The notes beneath the pieces are model-generated. The model was not told the DNA's origin. It worked only from the letters and a program-made list of their open reading frames with translations, and made no database searches. Made by a program: the position numbers and the translations under genes. Shown here piece by piece: positions 32,888 to 41,151 of a stretch of DNA of 53,240 nucleotides. Position 1 is the first letter of the stretch, and every line of letters starts with the position of its first letter. The stretch is from Spirulina sp. SIO3F2 (GTDB lineage: Bacteria > Cyanobacteriota > Cyanobacteriia > Cyanobacteriales > Spirulinaceae), in the NCBI GenBank assembly GCA_010672165.1, contig JAAHHN010000018.1, positions 1 through 53,240 of the forward strand, written 5' to 3'.

Positions 32888-34042
32888 GTGCGGAAGATCC
32901 CCATTGCTTGGTTACAACTCAGCTATCAGAAAGTTCGTTTCCTAACCGCATCGCTGGGGATCGCTGCTGCTATTACCTTGATGTTTCTTCAGCTTGGTTT
33001 GCTGGGAGCACTCGATGAGAGTAACATCATCCTCCACCAAAATCTTCGCGGTGATTTGGTGATGTTGAGTAAAGAAACAGAAGCATTGGTGATCGCCAAA
33101 GATTTCTCCCGTCGTCGCCTTAATCAAGTCTTGAACTTTTCTGAAGTACAGTCGGTTGCTCCCTTGTATTTCAATCAACGCAATTTTAAAAATGTTCGGC
33201 AGGGTCGAATTCGTGCGATCGCAATCTTCGGAATCAACCCCCATCAGTCCCCTCTTGATTTCCCAACGATTGATCAACAGATCGAGCAGATCACGACGCC
33301 AGATGTGGTGTTGTTCGACCAAAACTCCCGCCCAGAATACGGCACCATTGCCGAAGACTTTGCGGCCGGTCGAGAGAGCTTAGTGGAAGTGAATGAACAG
33401 CGGATGAAAATTGGCGGCATCATTGACTTCACGGGCACATCTTTCGGTATTACTGGCAATTTGGTGATGAGCGATACGACTTTCCTCCGTTTATCTCCGG
33501 AAAAGAATGCTGAAACGATCGCGTTAGGGGTTATCTTCTTAGCTGATCAGATTAATCCCGAACAAACTGCCCAGCAACTCCAAGCTCAGTTACCCGATGA
33601 TGTAAATATCTTAACCATTGAGCAGTTTATTGCCAAAGAAAAACGCTATTGGCAGGAGACTACCGCAGTAGGATTCATCTTTCAAATGGGAGTAATCGTG
33701 GGTTTTTTGATCGGCATGTATATTGTTTACCAAATTCTTTACACCGATATTTCTGACCATATTCCGGATTATGCGATTTTGAAAGCGAAGGGCTATCAGA
33801 ATAATTACTTTTGGGGGGTTTTGCTGCAAGAAGCTTTGATTTTATCGGTGTCGAGCTATATTCCTGGCTATTTGTTGTCGATCGCACTCTATAAAATAGT
33901 CGGTGCGGGAACAGGTCTGCCGATCTTTATGACCCAAGAGCGTGCCCTAATTGTCCTCTCCCTGACGCTGTTTATGTGCTTATTTTCTGGCTTTCTGGTG
34001 ACTCGTAAGCTCAAAGACTCTGACCCCGCAGATTTGTTCTAA
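32888..34042 (+). CDS. DevC-type ABC transporter permease
   Basis: 384 residues from a GTG start. MacB/FtsX-type topology as in heterocyst glycolipid exporter DevC: an N-terminal helix (about 17-37, SLGIAAAITLMFLQLGLLGAL), a large periplasmic loop to about residue 260, then three helices (about 262-282, 310-345, 350-372). The family start (IAWLQLSYQKVRFLTASLGI) and late segment (LKAKGYQNNYFWGVLLQEALI) are clear. It should form the membrane channel of a tripartite exporter with the downstream ATPase and membrane fusion protein. A 265-bp gap upstream contains a hairpin (32676-32701). The gene order here is C-A-B rather than the usual B-C-A. Confidence 0.92.
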   Translation: MRKIPIAWLQLSYQKVRFLTASLGIAAAITLMFLQLGLLGALDESNIILHQNLRGDLVMLSKETEALVIAKDFSRRRLNQVLNFSEVQSVAPLYFNQRNFKNVRQGRIRAIAIFGINPHQSPLDFPTIDQQIEQITTPDVVLFDQNSRPEYGTIAEDFAAGRESLVEVNEQRMKIGGIIDFTGTSFGITGNLVMSDTTFLRLSPEKNAETIALGVIFLADQINPEQTAQQLQAQLPDDVNILTIEQFIAKEKRYWQETTAVGFIFQMGVIVGFLIGMYIVYQILYTDISDHIPDYAILKAKGYQNNYFWGVLLQEALILSVSSYIPGYLLSIALYKIVGAGTGLPIFMTQERALIVLSLTLFMCLFSGFLVTRKLKDSDPADLF

Positions 34043-34149
34043 TCCCCCTACCCTGCGGGAAGCCGCAAAGCGTCTAGTGAAAGGGGGAGGTCATGTTCTC
34101 ATACATTCGCACAAGGCTGTAGAAAACTCTAATACCCCTAAAACAAGCA

Positions 34150-35649
34150 ATGGGTGAGACCATGACCCAACCGATCATCTCCATTCAAGACCTTAACCAC
34201 GTCTACGGCAGCGGTGACCTGAGCCGTCAGATTCTCTATGACATCAACATGGAGATTTATCCAGGGGAATTTGTGATTATGACGGGCCCCTCCGGTTCTG
34301 GCAAAAGTACCCTCCTGAGCTTGGTGGGGTGTTTGCGATCGGTGCAGACCGGGAGTCTGCGCGTGTTGGGGCAAGAGCTTAAAGGGGCGAGTGATGAGCA
34401 GCGTACCCAGATGCGTCGCCAGTTTGGCTATATTTTCCAGGCCAGCAACCTGCTCACCTTCCTCACAGTGGAACAGAATATTGCTACTTCCATGGAGCTT
34501 CAGGGCATCCGCGATCGCGCCACCATGCGAGAGCGAACCAAAGAAATTTTGAGTCATGTGGCGTTACTCCCCCAGCTCAAGTCCTATCCCCGGCAACTCT
34601 CGGGGGGGCAAAAACAACGGGCAGCGATCGCAGGAGCGTTAGTGACCCGCCCCAAACTGGTGCTGGCTGATGAACCCACCGCCGCCCTCGACAGCAAAAC
34701 CGGCCGCCAAACCATAGATCTGATGCACCGTCTGGCCAAGGAGCAAGGCTCGGCGGTGTTAATGGTGACGCATGACCCTCGCATTCTGGACGTGGCCGAC
34801 CGGATTGTGCAGGTGGAGGACGGTCATTTAGGGCTCGCCTATTCCCAGGAAATTTCCCTGGCGCTGCCGGGTCTCAAGGAAGAACAAGTAACGGAGATGG
34901 AGATTCAGCCTGATGTCTTCACCTACGAACCAGGGGCCAACGTGTTTCGGGAAGGGGATGTGGCCCAACGGTTTTATGTGGTGCTCGAAGGCTCGGTTGA
35001 AGTCTTTCATGAGCGCCCTAACCAGCCGCGCCAATTTTTAAGGACATTGGGGCGAGGGCAATATTTTGGCGAGATTGGCTTGCAGCCAGCCAATGGTCAG
35101 CGGACGGCATCCATTCAAGTCACCCCTGACGCACCCGCCAAACTAATGGCGGTGCGGGGTGAGGATTTTCGGCAGCTAATGCATGGCTCTAACCTCACGG
35201 CAGTGGCGATCGCCCAAACCATTCAGGAGCGGGTCAGAACCTCGGTGATGACGGAAGCTTTGCCTAGCCTAGACACCTCAAACATTACGCAAATCTTGCC
35301 GACGATCGAAACCCTCCGATATGGCGCCGGATCAACGATTATCCAAGTGGGTGACGAACCGGAATATTTCTACATCATTGCTGCCGGGGTGGTGGAAGTG
35401 TTGGATCATAATGCCCAAGGCCAAACGAAAGTGGTGGCGGTGCGGACGCCAGGCGAATATTTTGGTGAGATTGGCTTACTCCAAAATCGACCCCGCACCG
35501 CCACCGTCCGGGCTCACCCCAAAAACACGGTTGAATTGATGGCTCTACCCAAAGCAACCTTTCAAGAGATGATGGCAGACTCACAAGTGACCCAATCCGA
35601 AGTTGCCCGTGTGGTTTATGAGCGGCTGAAAACCCTCACCATGCGGTAA
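34150..35649 (+). CDS. DevA-type ABC ATPase with two C-terminal cyclic-nucleotide-binding domains
   Basis: 499 residues (Met5 at 34162 is an alternative start). Residues ~1-230 are a MacB/DevA-like ATPase: GPSGSGKST, LSGGQKQR, LVLADEPTAALD and the His switch VTHDPR. Two CNMP domains follow: ~250-365 (FREGDVAQRFYVVLEG, cassette FGEIGLQPANGQRTASI) and ~380-495 (VGDEPEYFYIIAAG, cassette FGEIGLLQNRPRTATV). Both keep the Gly-Glu and Arg that bind the cyclic phosphate, so both may bind ligand. Ordinary DevA is about 220-240 residues, so the CNMP pair doubles the protein. The fusion implies export gated by cAMP/cGMP. Confidence 0.93.
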   Translation: MGETMTQPIISIQDLNHVYGSGDLSRQILYDINMEIYPGEFVIMTGPSGSGKSTLLSLVGCLRSVQTGSLRVLGQELKGASDEQRTQMRRQFGYIFQASNLLTFLTVEQNIATSMELQGIRDRATMRERTKEILSHVALLPQLKSYPRQLSGGQKQRAAIAGALVTRPKLVLADEPTAALDSKTGRQTIDLMHRLAKEQGSAVLMVTHDPRILDVADRIVQVEDGHLGLAYSQEISLALPGLKEEQVTEMEIQPDVFTYEPGANVFREGDVAQRFYVVLEGSVEVFHERPNQPRQFLRTLGRGQYFGEIGLQPANGQRTASIQVTPDAPAKLMAVRGEDFRQLMHGSNLTAVAIAQTIQERVRTSVMTEALPSLDTSNITQILPTIETLRYGAGSTIIQVGDEPEYFYIIAAGVVEVLDHNAQGQTKVVAVRTPGEYFGEIGLLQNRPRTATVRAHPKNTVELMALPKATFQEMMADSQVTQSEVARVVYERLKTLTMR

Positions 35650-35707
35650 TCAACTCCCCTCTTTTGAAAACGGGTTTGAAAACGGGGGCTTTACGAATCC
35701 CGGTGCG

Positions 35708-36178
35708 TAATTATGGGAGTATCCCACTTGAGCCAGCATCTGCCCTCTTCCCCCAGCCCCTTCTCCCCATCCTAACCTTGTAGGGGTTTTGCAGAACCCC
35801 CTCACAGCAAGGATCTTGCGAACGCACTTTTGAGGACTTAACCGCCGAACCCCAGCAAAATCAAGGGAGCGATTTGAAACCCCTACAGGATTAGCTCCCC
35901 ATCTGGGAGAAGGGGAGCTAGATTCAAAGTCCTTCTCCCTCACTGGGCTGCCGCTTATACACAAACTGGAAACCCTGACCTAATGTGCAATTCAGCCTCC
36001 TGAATCCCCCTAAATCCCCCTTTGGAAGGGGGACTTTGAGTGGTTCCCCCCTTTCAAAGGGGGGCTAGGGGGGATAAAGTCCAGTTTTGGGACTTGAGAT
36101 CAACTTCTGTATAAGCAGTAGCTCACTGGGAGAGAGATTTAGGGAGAGGGCTGCCAAACTGGGATACTCCCATAATTA
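35708..36178. mobile_element. 471-bp non-coding element with perfect 19-bp terminal inverted repeats
   Basis: TAATTATGGGAGTATCCCA at 35708-35726 is the exact inverse of 36160-36178. The interior has no coding potential and carries nested repeats, including a run of CCCCC/GGGGG blocks at about 36003-36075 and near-inverted copies of a CTTATACA motif. It fills most of the 581-bp gap between the exporter ATPase and membrane fusion protein genes. It looks like a MITE-type insertion; target-site duplication was not clear. Confidence 0.6.
36003..36075. repeat. C/G-run inverted repeat of the cyanobacterial intergenic type
   Basis: AATCCCCCTAAATCCCCC...GGAAGGGGGA and a second GTTCCCCCC...GGGGGGATAA half form overlapping stems. 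It is related in style to the element at 12250-12365. It lies inside the larger 35708-36178 element. Confidence 0.5.
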
Positions 36179-36242
36179 TTTTTAGGAGAGTTCCAAACTA
36201 TAACTATCGAACTATAACTATGAGGAGAGATTGGATCACCAT

Positions 36243-37415
36243 ATGAAGCGATATTGGATCATCATCATTTTTGCCGTGGGTCTGGTGAGCGGTGCGATTG
36301 CCACATCTGCCTTGCGATCGCGCCCCGTCAACTCCGAAGATTTGGCCGAATCCGAGCGAGAAACTGAGCTTCAGCCCACCCAAGTCTCCGCCCTCGGTCG
36401 CCTCGAACCCCAAGGCAAGGTGATCCAACTTGCGCCGCCTGCCAATGCTACAGGAGCCAGGGTTGAAACACTACGGGTCAAAGCAGGCGATTGGGTTCAT
36501 CCCAACCAAGTGATTGCCGTCCTCGATAGCTATGATGAGCGCCAAGCCCAACTGCGGGAAGCCGAAACCCGCGTGAGTCAAGCCCAAGCGAAACTCAACC
36601 AAGTCCGAGCGGGGTCTCAACAAGGTGAGATTGACGCTCAAGCGGCGACTATTTCCCGGCTCCAAGCCCAAGCCGCTGAAGATGTGCAGGCTCAAGCGGA
36701 TCAAATCACCCGCCTCGAAGCGGAATACAACAACGCTGTCGCGGAACACGAGCGACATCAAATGCTCTACGATGCCGGGGCTGTCACCGCCAGCCGACGG
36801 GATGAAACGGCTACGACCATGACCGTTGCCCTCGCGCGATTGCGGGAAGCTCAAGATGTCCAGGACAAACTGGTCACAACTGGGCGCGATCGCGTTCGGG
36901 AAGCCCAAGCCAATTTAGAGCGTATTACTGAGGTGCGGCCAGTGGATGTGTCGGTGGCGCAAACGGATGTGGCCAATGCGATCGCGGCGCAGAGACGGGC
37001 TGAGGTGACCCTCAAGCAAAGCCTGATCCGCGCTCCGGTGGCGGGGCAAATCTTGCAAATTCTGACGCGACCCGGTGAAGCGATCGCGGCTGAGGGGGTG
37101 GCGACTTTAGGGCGCACTGATGTGATGTATGCGATCGCGGAGGTCTACGAAGCGGATATTAGCCGAGTCGAAGTGGGACAGCGGGCAACAATTACCAGTG
37201 AATACGGCGGCTTCAGCGGCGAACTCAGCGGCGTCGTGGAAACGGTAGGGCCAACAATTCTCAATAACAGCCTGTTTGACACCAATCCCACCAGTCAGAG
37301 CGAGGTCAGAGTTGTGGAAGTGGCGATTCGCTTGACTAAGGAGGATGGTGAGCAGGTCAGCCAACTCACCAATCTCCAAGTGCGAGTTCGTATTAGGACT
37401 AGCGGGCGCATTTGA
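36243..37415 (+). CDS. DevB-type membrane fusion protein (HlyD family)
   Basis: About 390 residues from ATG 36243 (an in-frame TTG at 36231 lies too close to GAGGAGAG to use it well). One N-terminal membrane anchor (about 5-22), then the HlyD layout: LQPTQVSALGRLEPQGKVI, lipoyl-like half (VKAGDWVHPNQVIAVLDSYDE), a long coiled-coil hairpin (about 100-235), the second lipoyl half (LIRAPVAGQILQILTRPGEAI) and a beta-barrel. It links the inner-membrane permease to an outer-membrane channel, which is not encoded here. It completes a DevC-DevA-DevB exporter interrupted by the 471-bp element. Confidence 0.92.
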   Translation: MKRYWIIIIFAVGLVSGAIATSALRSRPVNSEDLAESERETELQPTQVSALGRLEPQGKVIQLAPPANATGARVETLRVKAGDWVHPNQVIAVLDSYDERQAQLREAETRVSQAQAKLNQVRAGSQQGEIDAQAATISRLQAQAAEDVQAQADQITRLEAEYNNAVAEHERHQMLYDAGAVTASRRDETATTMTVALARLREAQDVQDKLVTTGRDRVREAQANLERITEVRPVDVSVAQTDVANAIAAQRRAEVTLKQSLIRAPVAGQILQILTRPGEAIAAEGVATLGRTDVMYAIAEVYEADISRVEVGQRATITSEYGGFSGELSGVVETVGPTILNNSLFDTNPTSQSEVRVVEVAIRLTKEDGEQVSQLTNLQVRVRIRTSGRI

Positions 37416-37427
37416 ACAGAAACCTTT

Positions 37428-37505
37428 CGCATGATGGCGCTGCCAAAGTCAGCATCCTTGGCTCATCTCCGCAATAATCCAGATAAAGCAATTATCCAGC
37501 ATTGA
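37428..37505 (+). pseudogene. 3'-end remnant of a duplicated acyltransferase-CNMP gene
   Basis: Twenty-five codons plus stop translate to RMMALPKSASLAHLRNNPDK and a short tail, nearly identical to IMALPKSAFLVHLRNNPDK near the end of the CNMP domain encoded at 32494-32560; the DNA is also similar (CTCCGCAATAATCCAGATAAAGCAATT is exact). No start or upstream domain remains. It marks the right end of an old duplication or recombination between the exporter gene and cassette 3. Confidence 0.85.
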
Positions 37506-37521
37506 AGTTGCCGATGGTTTG

Positions 37522-40500
37522 CTATGGCGCAATACAAAGGTTAGAGGCACTATCCTCTGGCGGTAATGTTGCCAAATATGCTTTAACCCAACCACAGGCA
37601 TAATCCAACTCATCCAGCTCAAAAATATCCGGGAGCGACCAGACCATCACACTCGAACCAATCCCCGTCACCATCAACGTCTGCTCATTTTCACCCACCG
37701 CAAGATCCATCAGCTCTAACTCACTATTGGGCAAGCTGTAGAGCAATTGACCCTGACGGTTCCAAATCTTAGCTGTGCGATCGCGTGAAGCCGTAAAAAT
37801 GCGCTCCCCATCCCGGCTAAACACTACATCACTGACGTTACCTTGGTGCGCCAAAATCGTCTGTTGGAGTTGACCGTCTGTTGTCCACAGTCGCAGGGTG
37901 CGATCGGACGATCCTGAAGCAATATGCTGACCATCCGGGCTAAACGCTACAGCATAGACTCCGGCTTGATGCCCGACCAAGGTTTGAAGCCGTGTATTGT
38001 CAGAGAGTTGCCATAGCTTCACTGTCTTATCCGCCGAGCCAGACACCAAATATTGACCATCCGGGCTAAAGCTGATCGCGCGTACATCCGCTTGATGACC
38101 CACCCATTCATCAGGCGTCTTGCCAAAATCGCCGTTGTCGGTTTTTCGCCAGAGCTGAATCTTGCCATTTCCGAGGGCGGTCGCAACCCTCTGGCCATCC
38201 GGACTGAACTCAACATCCCAAACCGTGCTGCCGCTCTCCAACGTTGCCAGGTGTTCCCCGCTGAGATTCCAGAGCTTAACGGTGCCATCCCGCGAGCCAG
38301 TCGCAAAGACTTGGCCATCGGCTTGTACCGCCACATCATGAATTCGCTGACGATGCACCTCCGGTACAGTAATGGCTGGCATCAACGGGAAGCGCTGCGA
38401 GGGCTGGCGTTGCCAAATATATAGGTTACGTGCTGCTGTGGACGCTGAGAACAGAGTTGTGCCCACCGCATCCATCATTGCACTAGGAAAAGCATTCTCT
38501 GCAAAACCCAGCCGCTGCACAAACGGCGTTTGCCATTGCCAAAACCGAATTGAACCGTCACTATCAGTGCTGATTAAGCGTTTTCCATCAGGGGTGAGGG
38601 CGATCGCGCTTATGGTGGCTTGATGACCCTGAAACGTCTGGGCTAACGTGCCGTCCAAATTCCACAAATTAACCACCGTACTATCTGACGCCGTTGCAAG
38701 CTGCTGGCTGTCTGGCGTAAAGGCTAAATTTGCGCTCAGGGTCATGGGCTTGGGAATGTGGCTCACCAGTGTGCCATCAATCCGACGCAGCTCAACCATC
38801 AGACCGGGACCCGTAATAGCCAGGAGTTGACCATCCGGGCTAAACGTGAACTCCCGCACCCCTCGTCGTCGAGACTGACGGCGCTCTTGCTGCTGGGGTT
38901 GCGCCACCAGGGGAATTTCGCGCACCAATGTGGGGGAAGTAGCAGGCACCGGCCAACGCCAGAGCTGAATCACTGGCTCCTCCCCCGTCGTAGCCAATAG
39001 TTGACCATCCGGGCTAAAGCTAAACAGTTTGGCTCCAGGGATACGCGCGACGGTTGTCCCCTTCAGAGTCGTCATTTGAATCTGTGCTGATGCTCCGGAC
39101 AGAGCAACGACAATGTATTGACCATCGGGGCTAAACCCGATCTGTTCGATGGGCGATCGCGCCTCACCCAGCGCCCTAACCAATGTGCCATCCAGTTGCC
39201 AAATCTTCGCGGTTTGATCTTTACTCGTCGAAGCCAGCCATTGACCATCCGGGCTAAAAATAACCGTCTCAATTTCCGCAGCGTGAGCCTCAATCTCGCG
39301 CACAAGCGTGCCATCCGGCTGAATCAGATAAATCTTGCCATTACTCCCGCCAGCCGCGAGGAGTTCACCCCCTGGCTGAACCGCTAGCTCCCGTGGATTC
39401 GTCTCAATCGTGATTTGATTGATCTCCTGCACGGTGTAAACCACCCGTCGCAACACCGCCATCGCCTTAGCAGTGAGGTCAGGGTCAGGTGGGTTGAGTT
39501 GTTGAACTTCCTGATAAGCCTGAATCGCTTCAACTGTTGCTTGCAGGCGCTGATGAGAGGCGTGGTTGCCCTTAGAGGCTGAAATCAGTGCTTCCACTTC
39601 CCGACGGCGGGCTAATTGTTCATTCTGTTTCGCTTGGCGATATTGACTAAACGTCAGAACGCCCAAAACAGCAGACAAGACCAAAGCACCACTAATCACC
39701 CCTAGCAAGCGACGTTGTTGATTACGGGCTTTTTGTTCTTGCACTAACCGGGCTTCAACGGCTTGGGTGCGCTGGGCTTCCAGGGCTTGCTGCACCGCTT
39801 GATTATTACTCTCCACCGATGCCGCGAGGTATTGATAATCTAAATCGCTGAGTTGCTTACCCAAGGCCCATTCCTGAGCATCTTGCAGCGCATTACCTCG
39901 CAAGAGCCGTGATTCATCTTGCTGCCCAGATGCAACCCAGGCTGTCAGTAACTGGGAATAGGGACGCAGATTATTGAGTTGCTGCTCAACCCAAGCGAGG
40001 TTAAAGACTTCGCTATAAATACAGTTTTTGACTTGCAAATATCCACCATTTTTGATTACTAAACCTGACAAAATCAGTTCAGTTTGTTCTGGTGAATCAT
40101 CAGTTTTGATCGGGGCTTGTTCAGATAAGTCATCCACGTTCTCTTCTAAAGCAATGAATGTCTGCAAAACCTGCTGATAAATCCCCAGCAAACGACCCGC
40201 TGTTTCAGGGTTATTTAAAATCCGATTCCGAATCGTGCGCAGATGCTCTGGTTCATCTTGGGATTCCCAGTTTTTGATCAGGCGATCGCGCACCAGGCTC
40301 TCGATCCAAAAGGCTTCATTGCCTGGTGGAATCGTTAAGTTTGGCGTTGTGCGCTCTACGTCGAGAACCAGTTGACAGAGCTTCTGGGTTAAAAACGGTT
40401 GCCCATTTGTCCAAAAGAGAATGGCTTGCAAAATGGCATCAGGATTGCCCTGTTGGAGTGTCAGCCCTGTCGTGAGCGATCGCGCTTCCGCAAACGTAAA

Positions 40501-41118
40501 CCCAGAGAGATTAATCGGTTTACCGATATTAAAGGGGGTTCGCCGCAGATCACGAATTAAATCTGAAGGGGTTGCCACACCAAAGAGGGCAAAGGTGAGA
40601 CGTTCATAATCGGGATTGAGCGATCGCTGGTTATAGCAATAGCGAATCAGGGCAAAGAAATCATCGACAGTGAATGGGAGACCGAGAATACTATCAATTT
40701 CATCAATAAAAATAACCAGTTTCTGTTTAGGAAACTCCCTTAACACCACCTCAATAAAATGACTCAACTGCTGGAGGAGTGAGAATTCGGCTTCCTCAGT
40801 TTTCCAAGCATTGAGCTTCACTGCCCGAAACAGCTTAAATCCTCGCCAGAGGTCAGAAATTAAGCCCTTATACCATTGCTCCGGCGTGATGTTTTCACTG
40901 CCAATATTAGTAATATCGATAACCGTGCAACGATACCCCTCCGCTTCTAAACGATGCTTGGTACGGACGAGCAACGAGGACTTGCCCATCTGTCGAGCAT
41001 TGAAGACATAGCAAAATTCCCCCTGCTGGAGTGCGTGGTACAAGTCAGCGTCGGCTTGGCGAGTGATATAACTAGGGGATTGTGTTGTGAGGCTCCCGCC
41101 CACCTGATAGTGAATCAT
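37522..41118 (-). CDS. AAA-like (AAA_35) STAND ATPase with WD40 repeats, cassette 3
   Basis: 1198 residues, the longest of the three paralogues because of an acidic insertion near residue 320 (TFIALEENVDDLSEQ) and a longer coiled region before the membrane helix. Motifs: NARQMGKSSLL (P-loop), VIFIDEIDSIL, RTPFNIG and TNGQPFLTQK; membrane helix at about 468-490; about 14 WD40 units; final cap ELDYACGWVKAYL. Start ATG 41118 is 33 bp from the start of the divergent VMAP-like gene, with a HIP1 site directly upstream. No gene follows it on the same strand: the DevB-type gene and the CNMP remnant converge on its end. Ligand and output unknown. Confidence 0.9.
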   Translation of the reverse strand: MIHYQVGGSLTTQSPSYITRQADADLYHALQQGEFCYVFNARQMGKSSLLVRTKHRLEAEGYRCTVIDITNIGSENITPEQWYKGLISDLWRGFKLFRAVKLNAWKTEEAEFSLLQQLSHFIEVVLREFPKQKLVIFIDEIDSILGLPFTVDDFFALIRYCYNQRSLNPDYERLTFALFGVATPSDLIRDLRRTPFNIGKPINLSGFTFAEARSLTTGLTLQQGNPDAILQAILFWTNGQPFLTQKLCQLVLDVERTTPNLTIPPGNEAFWIESLVRDRLIKNWESQDEPEHLRTIRNRILNNPETAGRLLGIYQQVLQTFIALEENVDDLSEQAPIKTDDSPEQTELILSGLVIKNGGYLQVKNCIYSEVFNLAWVEQQLNNLRPYSQLLTAWVASGQQDESRLLRGNALQDAQEWALGKQLSDLDYQYLAASVESNNQAVQQALEAQRTQAVEARLVQEQKARNQQRRLLGVISGALVLSAVLGVLTFSQYRQAKQNEQLARRREVEALISASKGNHASHQRLQATVEAIQAYQEVQQLNPPDPDLTAKAMAVLRRVVYTVQEINQITIETNPRELAVQPGGELLAAGGSNGKIYLIQPDGTLVREIEAHAAEIETVIFSPDGQWLASTSKDQTAKIWQLDGTLVRALGEARSPIEQIGFSPDGQYIVVALSGASAQIQMTTLKGTTVARIPGAKLFSFSPDGQLLATTGEEPVIQLWRWPVPATSPTLVREIPLVAQPQQQERRQSRRRGVREFTFSPDGQLLAITGPGLMVELRRIDGTLVSHIPKPMTLSANLAFTPDSQQLATASDSTVVNLWNLDGTLAQTFQGHQATISAIALTPDGKRLISTDSDGSIRFWQWQTPFVQRLGFAENAFPSAMMDAVGTTLFSASTAARNLYIWQRQPSQRFPLMPAITVPEVHRQRIHDVAVQADGQVFATGSRDGTVKLWNLSGEHLATLESGSTVWDVEFSPDGQRVATALGNGKIQLWRKTDNGDFGKTPDEWVGHQADVRAISFSPDGQYLVSGSADKTVKLWQLSDNTRLQTLVGHQAGVYAVAFSPDGQHIASGSSDRTLRLWTTDGQLQQTILAHQGNVSDVVFSRDGERIFTASRDRTAKIWNRQGQLLYSLPNSELELMDLAVGENEQTLMVTGIGSSVMVWSLPDIFELDELDYACGWVKAYLATLPPEDSASNLCIAP

Positions 41119-41151
41119 GCGATCGCGCCCCTCACGTTTGATTGAATAGCA

